A stretch of 64,000 nucleotides of DNA, taken from contig JACKPA010000001.1 in the NCBI GenBank assembly GCA_024233865.1, positions 1,054,001 through 1,118,000 on the forward strand. Reading direction: 5' to 3'. The notes below the pieces were generated by a model. The model made no database searches and was not told where the DNA came from. It was given only the letters and a program-made list of their open reading frames with translations. Made by a program: the position numbers and the translations under genes. Position 1 is the stretch's first letter, and every line of letters starts with the position of its first letter. This document shows, piece by piece, positions 7,960 through 15,475 of the stretch. The stretch is from Leptospiraceae bacterium. Lineage in GTDB: Bacteria > Spirochaetota > Leptospiria > Leptospirales > Leptospiraceae.

Positions 7960-8937
7960 CTACAACCCCAAATCTCCTATCTGTATCCACCCTGCTTCCT
8001 GCAAATTGCACCTCCATCCTGCTACGAAATACGGATTCATGGGTTTGTATGCTATTCCGCAGTTGAGATAGTTCAATAAATTGTATGTATTTATCAAACT
8101 CTCTACGGGTATCGTCGTTTTCAGTTCTTTCAAGCACTCATCCAGAGAGGATTTTGTATAGTATTTGTCTTTTTTAATTCCGGCTGACATTTGCAAGACT
8201 TGAGGTCCGAATTGATTTGATAATAAAGAATCCAGAGACGAAAAACTGTTTAGGAGTGAAGATGTATTTGTAGAGGAAGACCCTAAATCAGTTAAAGAAA
8301 GTTCTACTTCATACTCAGCTTGAGAACTGAAACCAATACAAAAAATAAAAACGTAATTGGAAGGAGAAATATTTATGTCCGAAGCAGTATCAATGTTATC
8401 GCCCCTTATATATGCATCAGTAGTAGTGTTATGAGAATCATTGTTCAGTTCCGAACCGTCAGTATGTACTTCTATTGAACATGCATCATCCCCTTTTATC
8501 GCTTTATAGTATATTTTTGTGTAAGTTGTATCTGACGGTACAACCATATAATAAAAATCAATATCTGCGTCATCTGTCTTTCCTTGAATTGTTCCTTGAA
8601 TTCTCGTGGATTTGGAATCGGAAAGAAAATCAAATTTTTGTGCGTATTTGTATGTATCGTTTGGCTCGGTTTCCGTTACGACAGTTGCAGAAGTGGTAGA
8701 AGAAGTAGAAGGACAGGTATAACTAGAACTGGGAGTGGAAAACAATACTGCCGTACCCACAGAAGAATAAGACCAAATTTCTTTCTTTATTTTATCAATC
8801 GCTTTGCTTCCTTTCACGATGTCGTAGCCGCCGGTGTATTTGCAGTGTGCTAGCAGTGTACAAACCACAGATATACACAGATAAACACCGATATTTTTTG
8901 TGCTTGTATTTTTTAATGAGTCCGTTTTTTGTTTCAT
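7960..8937 (-). CDS. Lipoprotein with PPC-like domain; signal peptide made of a dispersed repeat
   Basis: A 325-residue protein with AAGGAG six bases before ATG 8937. The signal peptide core NIGVYLCISVVCTLLAHC is encoded by the ACCACAGAT repeat copy at 8864-8892, read on the minus strand, and ends in a usable lipobox (LLAHC). Residues about 85-215 resemble the bacterial pre-peptidase C-terminal (PPC) beta-sandwich, with the typical opening ETEPNDTYKYAQ and Asp-rich turns (GKTDDADIDFYYMVV). The C-terminal third has no recognised domain. It is probably surface or periplasmic; I see no protease domain for the PPC module to serve. Confidence 0.75.
   Translation of the reverse strand: MKQKTDSLKNTSTKNIGVYLCISVVCTLLAHCKYTGGYDIVKGSKAIDKIKKEIWSYSSVGTAVLFSTPSSSYTCPSTSSTTSATVVTETEPNDTYKYAQKFDFLSDSKSTRIQGTIQGKTDDADIDFYYMVVPSDTTYTKIYYKAIKGDDACSIEVHTDGSELNNDSHNTTTDAYIRGDNIDTASDINISPSNYVFIFCIGFSSQAEYEVELSLTDLGSSSTNTSSLLNSFSSLDSLLSNQFGPQVLQMSAGIKKDKYYTKSSLDECLKELKTTIPVESLINTYNLLNYLNCGIAYKPMNPYFVAGWRCNLQEAGWIQIGDLGL
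8864..8892. repeat. ACCACAGAT-family repeat inside a coding region
   Basis: The copy reads ACCACAGATATACACAGATA followed by AACACCGAT. Read on the minus strand it encodes the hydrophobic core of the signal peptide of the lipoprotein at 7960-8937. It shares more than 25 of 29 positions with the copy at 7375-7403. Confidence 0.8.
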
Positions 8938-9032
8938 TGAATCTCCTTTTTAAAGTGGGCAGTGGTCAGCTCACTAAAACCTATATGTGTATGATATTGA
9001 GTATTCATTTCTGCCTATGTTTGCTTGTTTTT

Positions 9033-9581
9033 TCATTTTACATCGTCCTCCATAAAATCAATTCCAATAATTCCCAACAAAAAGTCTGCAAACTCTTTAA
9101 AGTTGAATCCAAAGCGAAATCCATAATGTAATCCCATAGAAAATTCAAATGCTAATGGCATAGAACAATAATCATAGTTTTTACAAGTTGTTCCTCTACG
9201 ACAAGAAGCAGGAATTATAAGCATGGATAAAGCCGTAAATTCACTACTTTTATGTCTTTCTAAAATTCCTTTGGTTATAGGATAATTTTTCATGGAGTTG
9301 AACAGGAGTATGGAATTACCATAGTTCAAAAAAAATGGAGTTTTTTTGGATTGACCAGACCTATATTTCCCTATATGTCCATTTCTAATTCCATATCCTA
9401 CAGACCTTTCTCCGTGTTGTAACCCAAATCCAAAACACGAAAGCCAAATGGAAGCTCCGTATAGGTTTTTATCTACTCCTAAAGTCAGAATATCCATCGT
9501 ATCATAGGCTCTGCTTTTCATATAAGAAGCACAATTTGTAGTGCATATTATAAGAAATGTAATGTGGAAATAAAATTTCAT
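9033..9581 (-). CDS. Leptospira-type lipoprotein (ASYxxxRAxD family)
   Basis: A 182-residue predicted lipoprotein starting at ATG 9579-9581: MKFYFHITFLIICTTNC, followed by ASYMKSRAYDTMDILTLGVD. That N-terminal pattern (Cys-A-S-Y, R-A-x-D, D-I-x-T-L) is one I associate with a lipoprotein family of Leptospira. The rest contains Gly-rich amphipathic strands and four further Cys in RRGTTCKNYDYC and nearby. An alternative ATG at 9614 would overlap the upstream gene by 11 bp. It is probably co-transcribed with the barrel protein upstream. Confidence 0.7.
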   Translation of the reverse strand: MKFYFHITFLIICTTNCASYMKSRAYDTMDILTLGVDKNLYGASIWLSCFGFGLQHGERSVGYGIRNGHIGKYRSGQSKKTPFFLNYGNSILLFNSMKNYPITKGILERHKSSEFTALSMLIIPASCRRGTTCKNYDYCSMPLAFEFSMGLHYGFRFGFNFKEFADFLLGIIGIDFMEDDVK

Positions 9582-9603
9582 TTTCAGTCTATTCCTTTTT
9601 ATC

Positions 9604-10437
9604 TCAAAAAGCATAACCTATCCATAATAAAATTTCCGGAATTTGTCTTGAATACAACTGTGATTCGGTGGATTTATTTATCTCTCTATATATAAAATAA
9701 CTAACAAGGGGATTTTCCCTATCTCCAGCGCTCCAATCATAATAATGAGTATGGTGCTTTATTTTGTAGGGTTGATAATTATGCCCCTCTATGCAAAATA
9801 ACAACCCATTTTCGAGAACCCATTGAAATCCAACTCCGGTATCTAAATAGAAAAATGAATTATAATCCTCTTCGATAGTTTCATAATAGGAACTATATGT
9901 GTTTGTAGATGATTTAAAACTACCAAAATTGTTTTTACGAAAAAATTGTCCTACAAAATTCCTACCAATCCCACTCGTTAAGTACATTGGAAATTTTACA
10001 AAAGGGAAAAATTTCAAATTTATCTGAAGAATCTGTCTACTATAATTTTCTTTTGTATGGTAGAGATTTACAAAACCTGTACTCTCTCTGTAACCATCTT
10101 TGTAAAATGTTGTAGTAGCTATTGAAATTTTAGAATTCCAATTGCATTGAAGAGATAGAGAAAAAATAGATTGTGAAAGAGCAATTTGGTATTTCTTTCT
10201 TTTTCTAATCTCTTCTATATTCGTAGATTTTGATTTTTCTAAATCTTCTATGTCTGTAGATTTTGATTTTGCTAAATCTTCTATGTCTGTAGAAATTTCT
10301 TTTACAACTCTTTCTGTTTTTTTCGGAATTACTTTAGCATCATGTTGATTCGTCCCTTCACTCCTAATATTCATATTTATTAGAAAGAAAAATTGTATCA
10401 TTACATAGAAAGTTATATTTGTATAGATGCTTTTCAT
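9604..10437 (-). CDS. Predicted outer-membrane protein with 11-residue repeats
   Basis: 277 residues, with AGGAG five bases before ATG 10437. An N-terminal hydrophobic export signal (residues 8-25) is followed by three imperfect 11-residue repeats (STDIEDLAKSK, STDIEDLEKSK, STNIEEIRKRK), a likely helical or coiled segment. The remainder is amphipathic beta-strand-like and ends ILLWIGYAF with the C-terminal Phe of barrel proteins. It probably sits in the outer membrane. The family is not recognised. The repeats are about 85% identical and could vary in number between strains. Confidence 0.65.
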   Translation of the reverse strand: MKSIYTNITFYVMIQFFFLINMNIRSEGTNQHDAKVIPKKTERVVKEISTDIEDLAKSKSTDIEDLEKSKSTNIEEIRKRKKYQIALSQSIFSLSLQCNWNSKISIATTTFYKDGYRESTGFVNLYHTKENYSRQILQINLKFFPFVKFPMYLTSGIGRNFVGQFFRKNNFGSFKSSTNTYSSYYETIEEDYNSFFYLDTGVGFQWVLENGLLFCIEGHNYQPYKIKHHTHYYDWSAGDRENPLVSYFIYREINKSTESQLYSRQIPEILLWIGYAF

Positions 10438-10507
10438 GCTGCTCCTTAATTAGGCTAATAAAGAATTGCCACCTGAATCAAAGATGGCAATTTTCTTTAT
10501 ATTCTCA

Positions 10508-10660
10508 CTAATTTCCAGCTGAGTTATTTGGATTATTAGGGTCATCCGGATGATATTTTTTTGGAGGATAGTCTGGAAAAATTCCATTAATTTGACAATT
10601 ACCATCAAAGGATGATGATCCATAAGTAGTGGTTGAGTCCCATCGGACTGTTAGAGTCCG
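10508..10660 (-). pseudogene. C-terminal remnant of an unidentified gene
   Basis: An open frame of 50 codons with protein-like content and no start. It begins right after an in-frame TAA and reads RTLTVRWDSTTTYGSSSFDG, then a Pro/Asn-rich end (YHPDDPNNPNNSAGN) and TAG at 10508. The composition suits an exported Leptospira protein. The upstream part has been lost or replaced by repeat sequence. Confidence 0.45.
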
Positions 10661-10709
10661 TTACACTGTCCGCTTGCAGGAAGCGACCGAGTTTGGAAGG
10701 CTTGGGTTC

Positions 10710-10727
10710 ACCACAGATAAACACCGG
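10710..10727. repeat. ACCACAGAT repeat, short copy
   Basis: ACCACAGATAAACACCGG: the two ends of the family sequence without the middle ACACAGAT unit. It sits between two gene fragments. Confidence 0.6.
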
Positions 10728-10730
10728 TGT

Positions 10731-10850
10731 TTAGTTGTTGGAGTATAAGTTACCTGCGGTAAACTCTGCGGAAGTTTGTCCGTAGAACTTCCATCCGTAT
10801 ATAGCAAAAACAAGCACAGTGCCATCATAAGTATAGCGTTTAGTGCCTTT
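10731..10850 (-). pseudogene. Gene fragment, unknown
   Basis: Thirty-nine codons of protein-like sequence (GTKRYTYDGTVLVFAIYGWK, then FYGQTSAEFTAGNLYSNN and TAA) without a start in frame. In a neighbouring frame the same bases encode a signal-like stretch (ALNAILMMALCLFLLY), and a ribosome binding site plus ATG lie further upstream near 10900. This suggests a small secreted protein broken by one or more frameshifts. Which frame was original is unclear. Confidence 0.35.
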
Positions 10851-11007
10851 TTAGTGTTATATATGGCAATTGTGTTAATTTTGTGAAGAGTTTCATAATA
10901 ATCACCTCGTGTGTTATCGTCCTAAAGACAAAGTGATTGGAAACAAAAATTTTTTGCAAGTACTTTATGAATTTTTTTCTCAAGCGGAAAGAAAAAAATA
11001 CGTTTTT

Positions 11008-11099
11008 CCCCCGAATAGCTAAAATTCACTTTAAGTCTCAAAAACCCCCGTTCACGGGGGTAAATAAAGCCAAAACCTGAATTTAATCCGAATGGGGGG
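11008..11099. repeat. Foldback element with C/G-run ends, copy 3
   Basis: A 92-bp unit beginning with five C and ending with six G. The central stem is CCCCCGTTCACGGGGG (11045-11060), the core of copies 1 and 2 with the loop inverted. The left arm CGAATAGCTAAAATTCACTT matches copy 1 base for base over 20 positions. Similarity to copy 1 continues to about 11139. Confidence 0.75.
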
Positions 11100-11393
11100 A
11101 ATAAATTCATTAATTATGTCTTTTTTTTCGTAAAACAGAGTCAAGGAAAACTCTATATCATAGGTGTAATCCGTTCCTCCTTTTTCGTATTTCATAAAAA
11201 TATAATCAGACGTGGTTAGATTCTCATAATATTGATTCATATTGTTACTGATATAAATGTCATAAGTGTAATACAAGGAGCTTGAAGAATCATCTGCCAT
11301 CTCGGAAAATGTTCGATTCGATATCGGATCACACAAGTCGGCTTTGATGACACCGGACTTCAGATTGTCTATGGTTATGGAACTCCCAAGCAA
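11052..11393 (-). pseudogene. Truncated exported-protein gene between two repeats
   Basis: About 113 codons with genuine-looking content (KSGVIKADLCDPISNRTFSE, then YYTYDIYISNNMNQYYEN and DYTYDIEFSLTLFYEKK). It has no credible start: the 5' side merges at about 11388 into an attC-like sequence, and the 3' side runs into foldback copy 3, which supplies the last 20 codons and the stop. The tail LFYEKKDIINE matches the tail LFYAKKDIVNE remaining next to copy 1 at 5.44-5.48 kb. Two paralogous genes therefore seem to have been eroded at both repeat sites. Confidence 0.5.
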
Positions 11394-11508
11394 GTGTTGT
11401 GCCTTTGTTTGATTGGAAGCTTACTCAGTCACAGCACTTGCAGTGGAATGAGCCTGTTTGCTCGGTGACATGCCGAAGCCGCGCGTCGGGTATGCTCTAA
11501 CGTTAGGT
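11388..11508. repeat. attC-like sequence, 3' half, ending in GTTAGGT
   Basis: About 120 bp that align at roughly 85% with the right half of the sequence at 13228-13428, including the shared core GCCGAAGCCGCGCGTCG. It ends at 11502-11508 with GTTAGGT, which fits the integron R' consensus GTTRRRY. An internal stem GCAAGTG...CACTTGC is present. The 5' half, which would carry the matching RYYYAAC, is missing; a truncated gene lies there instead. Confidence 0.5.
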
Positions 11509-11976
11509 GAAATTGCTAACTACGTTATTAAAAAATAATCATAATCTTTAACCAGTGAAAATAATAAATTAATTAAATTTATCTCAAATATTTTATGGCG
11601 ACACTGCAAAAACCATTTAAAAAGCCTTTTGTTTAGTATTTTGTATAGTGGAATTTTACTTAACAAAGCACTATACAAACAACAATTGTTATCTTTTTAC
11701 AGCAACGCCTTTTATTATTTTATAAAAATTAGTAACTATTTCATTTTTTGATTTTTTTTTTAAAATATTGATTCTTTAATTTTTTTTGTGAATTTCAGAA
11801 TTTTTAGCCAAAATCATTAAAATATATCATTAAAATTATTAAATGTATATTTTAAACAAATAATAGATATTTTCTGTATTTACGACAAAACTGTTTTGTA
11901 TAAATAGCACTTAATCTATTTTAATTTTTATTGACATCTTATAATTTACACTTAGTTTGGATTTCAATTTAATAAA
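11509..11976. other. Very AT-rich untranslated stretch before the DUF488 genes
   Basis: There is no gene here on either strand. Composition drops to mostly A/T, with runs of T. TTGACA at 11930-11935 and TATAAT at 11939-11944 are both present but only 3 bp apart, so they do not form a normal promoter together. The stretch lies at the 5' end of the segment bracketed by attC-like sequences. Confidence 0.5.
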
Positions 11977-12330
11977 ATGTTAGATGAAAAGGAATATAAT
12001 GATTTATTGTTTAAACAAGGTATAGCTAGACTTTCAAACGGTTTAGAAAAGTATTCAATAGCTTTAATGTGCGCAGAAAAAGATCCCATAACATGCCATC
12101 GTATGATTCTTGTTAGTCGAGAACTACGATCAGTTGTAGACCAAATCAACCATATATTATCAAATGGTAATATCGAAACAAATGAAGAAGCTGAAGATCG
12201 ACTACTCAACATGTTTAGAATTGTACCTGATATGTTTAAAGATAGGTCTAAGTGTGTAGAAGAAGCATATGACAAACAAGGTCAAAAAATCGCTTATACC
12301 AAAGAAGAAAAGCATGTTATGGTTAATTAA
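11977..12330 (+). CDS. DUF488 family protein, N-terminal part missing
   Basis: 117 residues matching only the C-terminal half of DUF488 proteins: LFKQGIARLSNGLEKYSIAL followed by the hallmark MCAEKDPITCHR and the INHILSNGNI segment. The usual first 80-90 residues (TIGH/TIGY start and VDVR motif) are absent, and in-frame upstream sequence stops at once (TAG 10 codons before). It therefore seems to be a 5'-truncated copy that may still be translated from ATG 11977. It is directly followed, 4 bp after its stop, by a full-length DUF488 gene. The function of the family is not established. Confidence 0.7.
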   Translation: MLDEKEYNDLLFKQGIARLSNGLEKYSIALMCAEKDPITCHRMILVSRELRSVVDQINHILSNGNIETNEEAEDRLLNMFRIVPDMFKDRSKCVEEAYDKQGQKIAYTKEEKHVMVN

Positions 12331-12334
12331 TTTT

Positions 12335-12784
12335 ATGACAAATATCAGAATATCCACAATTGGTTTTACAAAAAAGAATGCAGAATATTTCTTTGAAAAA
12401 CTTAAGAAATCAGGTGTAAAACGAATTATAGATGTGCGTTTAAATAATGTATCCCAACTATCAGGATTTGCAAAAAAAGATGATCTTATTTACTTTCTTA
12501 AAGAAATAGGAAAAATTGAGTATATTCATATTCCAGATTTAGCACCAACAAAAGAGATTCTTGATGCATACAAAAAACAAAAAGGTGATTGGATAACCTA
12601 TGAACATAAGTTTATAGAACTTTTGGAAAAGCGTTTTGTTGAAAAAAAAATATCAAAAGAATTATTAAATAATGGTTGTTTATTGTGTAGCGAAGATAAA
12701 CCTCATTTTTGTCATAGAAGACTTGTAGCAGAATATCTAAAAAACAAGTGGAACGAAGATATAGAGATAAAGCACTTAGTTTAA
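12335..12784 (+). CDS. DUF488 family protein, complete
   Basis: A protein of 149 residues starting at ATG 12335 (MTNIRISTIGFTKKNAEYFF). All family landmarks are visible: the STIGF opening, DVR in RIIDVRLNNVSQLSGFAKK, and the C-terminal LLCSEDKPHFCHRRLVAEYL with two Cys and the CHR motif. Tandem DUF488 genes are common in bacteria. A longer frame from 12269 would overlap the upstream gene and lacks homologous content. The protein should be cytoplasmic. Substrate and role are unknown. Confidence 0.8.
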   Translation: MTNIRISTIGFTKKNAEYFFEKLKKSGVKRIIDVRLNNVSQLSGFAKKDDLIYFLKEIGKIEYIHIPDLAPTKEILDAYKKQKGDWITYEHKFIELLEKRFVEKKISKELLNNGCLLCSEDKPHFCHRRLVAEYLKNKWNEDIEIKHLV

Positions 12785-13227
12785 TCATATATAGTCCGTT
12801 CCGCATGAAATGCTTAAAAATGATAGTAGAAAACCTTGATTTTATTGAATAAATCTTTTTGTAATTCGTCACTTCATATGGTACGGACTATAACTATAAA
12901 TTATGACCCTCAAGACAGATCAAGGATTGTATAGGTTTTTTGTTTTAGGAAAAATGGTGGTGTGTGGTGCTTTGTCTTTCTTATTAAAAGAGATTAGCTA
13001 GTAAAATTATATTCATATAGATAATTTCTGATTTTTGATCTAAAATTAAAATAATGAATTAAACATTTAAACTATAAGTAATAATTTATAATAAATAAAT
13101 TTTTGATATAATGTTTTTTTTAAAAGAGAAGGAGAAAAAAAATTTTAATTTAACTTTTAGTCTATAACTAAGCATAGTATTTTAAAAAATAATTAATGGT
13201 ATAATTTATTCAACACAACGCAACTTC
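12785..13227. other. AT-rich non-coding tail of the DUF488 segment
   Basis: No gene is seen. It contains a 103-bp inverted-repeat unit (12790-12892) and then about 330 bp of A/T-rich sequence up to the attC-like site. Confidence 0.5.
12790..12892. repeat. 103-bp unit with 20-bp terminal inverted repeats
   Basis: The left end TATAGTCCGTTCCGCATGAA and the right end TTCATATGGTACGGACTATA are inverted copies matching at 17 of 20 positions. The 63-bp centre is A/T-rich and non-coding. It could be a miniature transposable element, or a long stem-loop ending the DUF488 transcript. No clear target duplication is visible. Confidence 0.5.
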
Positions 13228-13428
13228 ACCTAACTGAGCATACCCACTGCGGAAGTGAACAAGATTGGAAGTAGCTCACTTCCTTGCACCGAGACAGGCT
13301 TAGTCTTCCAAGCAAGTGCAGTGCCTTCGTTTGATTGGAAGCCACTCAGTCACATCACTTGCAATGGCAAAAGCTCCTTGGCTCGGTGACATGCCGAAGC
13401 CGCGCGTCGTCTACGCTCTAGCTTAGCC
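13228..13428. repeat. attC-like foldback sequence starting ACCTAAC
   Basis: The site opens with ACCTAAC (13228-13234), which fits the integron R'' consensus RYYYAAC and is the exact complement of the GTTAGGT that ends the sequence at 11508. Its arms pair imperfectly (GAGCATACC with the CTACGCTC side; CACCGAG with CTCGGTG) and enclose two hairpins (GGAAGTGA/TCACTTCC and GCAAGTG/CACTTGC). The right end reads GCTTAGCC, not a good GTTRRRY. At about 200 bp it is longer than usual attC sites. It overlaps the last codons of the ygiD gene. Confidence 0.5.
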
Positions 13429-14304
13429 TATTTGAAAACACCTCATCGAAATGGAAGAGTGCTGAAACCCTTCATAAAAATAAGAAAGCCCATCTTTTGA
13501 GTCTTGCATACCAATGATATAAAGCAAAGGATAAAAGTGATCAGGAATTGGAACTGATAATCTGGCAACCATTCCTAAATTTAAATAGTTTAAAATAGCG
13601 GTGTGATTATTTTGATCCAAATTCTTTTTTACAATAGAGTCAAATTCATAAGACCAGTCGTAAACGGCTCCATCTATATTTGAAAAGTTTATCCTCTGGA
13701 GATTGTGGACAATATTTCCGCTTCCTATAACCAAAACTCCCATATCTCTGAGTGAGGATAATTGTTTTCCTAAATTATAATGGTATTCCGGAGGTTGATT
13801 AATGTCAATACTCATCTGAAAAACAGGTATATTTGCTTTTGGATAGATATGCAAAAGTGGTATCCAAGCTCCATGATCTAATCCCCACTCTAAATCTTTT
13901 TGTAAGGGAAGCGTTTTTACGATTTCCATAACCCTTTCAGCAAACAATGGTGATCCGAGAGCATTGTATTTTAGCTGGTACAGTTTTTCAGGAAACCCAT
14001 AAAAGTCATAGATTATTTCCGGTTTATCTGTCATCGCCACAAAAGTCCCTTTTGTTAGCCAATGGGCGGAGATTACAAGAACTGCTTTAGGTGTTGGAAT
14101 ATTTTTAGGTAAAGCGTTTAAAGCCTTTGTGTATCCGTTTTGCAAAATTCCATTTTCCGGAGATCCATGTCCGATAAATATAGCAGGCATTTTTTCATTT
14201 TTAGTCATTGATAACCTAAAATCCTTTCCTAAAATTGAATGATTGTATAAGCTTGAAGCAGCTATTCCCAATAGTTTTAAAAAGTCCAAACGAGTTAGTT
14301 TCAT
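13423..14304 (-). CDS. ygiD: DODA-type extradiol dioxygenase (LigB superfamily)
   Basis: A 293-residue member of the class III extradiol ring-cleavage dioxygenases, YgiD/DOPA-4,5-dioxygenase type. Motifs of the zinc or iron site are in place: FIGHGSPENG, SAHWLTKG, YDFYGFPEKLYQ, LDHGAWIPLLHIYP and VIGSGNIVHNL. Compared with E. coli YgiD there is an N-terminal extension (MKLTRLDFLKLLGIAASS) that looks like a degenerate twin-arginine signal with one Arg (TRLDFLK). The protein might thus be, or once have been, exported. The stop codon lies inside the attC-like sequence. It precedes tas homologues of similar oxidoreductive flavour. Confidence 0.88.
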   Translation of the reverse strand: MKLTRLDFLKLLGIAASSLYNHSILGKDFRLSMTKNEKMPAIFIGHGSPENGILQNGYTKALNALPKNIPTPKAVLVISAHWLTKGTFVAMTDKPEIIYDFYGFPEKLYQLKYNALGSPLFAERVMEIVKTLPLQKDLEWGLDHGAWIPLLHIYPKANIPVFQMSIDINQPPEYHYNLGKQLSSLRDMGVLVIGSGNIVHNLQRINFSNIDGAVYDWSYEFDSIVKKNLDQNNHTAILNYLNLGMVARLSVPIPDHFYPLLYIIGMQDSKDGLSYFYEGFQHSSISMRCFQIG

Positions 14305-14331
14305 TTTTTCCCTTAACTGTCAATCTAAAAA

Positions 14332-15372
14332 TCAAGAACAAGGATTTGGGTACCGTTCGTGAATTTTATCTATCTCTTTCAATACCTCATTGGAAAGTTC
14401 GATATGAATGGTTTCAATATCTTCTCTCAGTTGCTCTATGTTGGATGCACCAATAATATTACTTGTGATAAACGGTTGCCTATTCACAAAAGCAAGGGAT
14501 AGCTGCGGCAGAGTCAAGTTGTGGTTTTTGGCAAGCTTTTGGTATTCTTTGGCAATTTCAGTTACGTGAGTTTGGTGGTATCTGTCTGCAAACTTAGGAT
14601 ACAAAGTAAAACGACCACCCTGTGGTCTCTGACCGTCAAAATACCTTCCGCCTAAAACCCCGAAACCCAAAGGAGAGTAAGAAAGAAGCCCTATATTTTC
14701 TCGATGCGATATTTCTGTCATGTTTATTTCATAGTGTCGGTTTAACAGGTTGTACACGTTTTGAATACTCACCATGCGTGGGTAACCATGTTCTTTGGCT
14801 ATTTGTAAAAATTGCATTGTTCCCCAAGGAGTTTCATTGGATAACCCAAAATACCGAACCTTTCCGGATTTTTGAATGTCTTTCAGAGCGTTTAGTGTTT
14901 CTTCAATAGGAGTTACTTGTTCGTTTGGATTATGAATATAACCCCTTTGACCAAACCAATTGATATGTCTATCGGGCCAATGAAGTTGATAAAGGTCAAT
15001 AGAATCGGCTTTTAATCGTTTTAAGCTTTCATTGATTGCTGCTTCGATATTCTTTTTATCCAATCTACAACTACCATCTCGAACAAACGGATAGCGGTTT
15101 GGACCCATCACTTTTGTAGCAAGAACAATCTTATCTCGATTGCCTGTATTGTCTAACCATTTTCCGATAATGGTTTCTGTCTTGCCGTAGTTTGTGGCAC
15201 TGGGTGGAATGGCATACATTTCTGCCGTATCAAAAAAATTTACTCCCATATCAATTGCCATATCCATTTGTTCAAAGGCATCTTGTTCCGACACTTGGGC
15301 ACCATAGCTCATTGTTCCTAAACAAATTTTGCTTACTCTTAAGTCTGTTGTGCTAAGGGTTGTGTATTTCAT
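14332..15372 (-). CDS. tas: Tas-like NADP(H)-dependent aldo-keto reductase
   Basis: 346 residues, exactly the length of E. coli Tas, and colinear with it: MKYTTLSTTDLRVSKICLGT, FDTAEMYAIPP (catalytic Asp and Tyr), VLATKVMGPNR (Lys) and YQLHWPDRHINWFGQRGY (His and the Tas-specific insert). It ends with the Tas-type C-terminus ELSNEVLKEIDKIHERYPNP. The enzyme is cytoplasmic and a general aldehyde/ketone reductase. It stands upstream of ygiD on the same strand with 27 bp between them, so the two are probably co-transcribed. Confidence 0.92.
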   Translation of the reverse strand: MKYTTLSTTDLRVSKICLGTMSYGAQVSEQDAFEQMDMAIDMGVNFFDTAEMYAIPPSATNYGKTETIIGKWLDNTGNRDKIVLATKVMGPNRYPFVRDGSCRLDKKNIEAAINESLKRLKADSIDLYQLHWPDRHINWFGQRGYIHNPNEQVTPIEETLNALKDIQKSGKVRYFGLSNETPWGTMQFLQIAKEHGYPRMVSIQNVYNLLNRHYEINMTEISHRENIGLLSYSPLGFGVLGGRYFDGQRPQGGRFTLYPKFADRYHQTHVTEIAKEYQKLAKNHNLTLPQLSLAFVNRQPFITSNIIGASNIEQLREDIETIHIELSNEVLKEIDKIHERYPNPCS

Positions 15373-15475
15373 TTTTTACCATAAATTATAAGAAATTTTA
15401 AAAAGATAAAACTAAGTACAAAATATATTTTACATTTCAAGCGTCCAATACAAATTAAAATAAAGAAGGAGTAAG

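Larger units (their letters stand above)
10438..11051. other. Gene debris and repeats
   Basis: The stretch has no intact gene. It holds a 7-bp stem (ATTGCCA / TGGCAAT, 10462-10491), the C-terminal remains of two minus-strand genes (10508-10660 and 10731-10850), a short copy of the ACCACAGAT repeat (10710-10727), and the start of foldback copy 3 at 11008. At 10885-10905 on the minus strand, GAGGTGATTATTATGAAACT looks like a ribosome binding site and start codon, but the frame stops after 19 codons. Confidence 0.6.

Noticed and set aside
10922..11110. 62-codon minus-strand frame across foldback copy 3
   Set aside because: It is composed mainly of the repeat and A/T-rich sequence and has no homologous look.
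11930..11944. TTGACA and TATAAT before the DUF488 genes as a promoter
   Set aside because: They are only 3 bp apart, so they cannot serve together as -35 and -10 elements.
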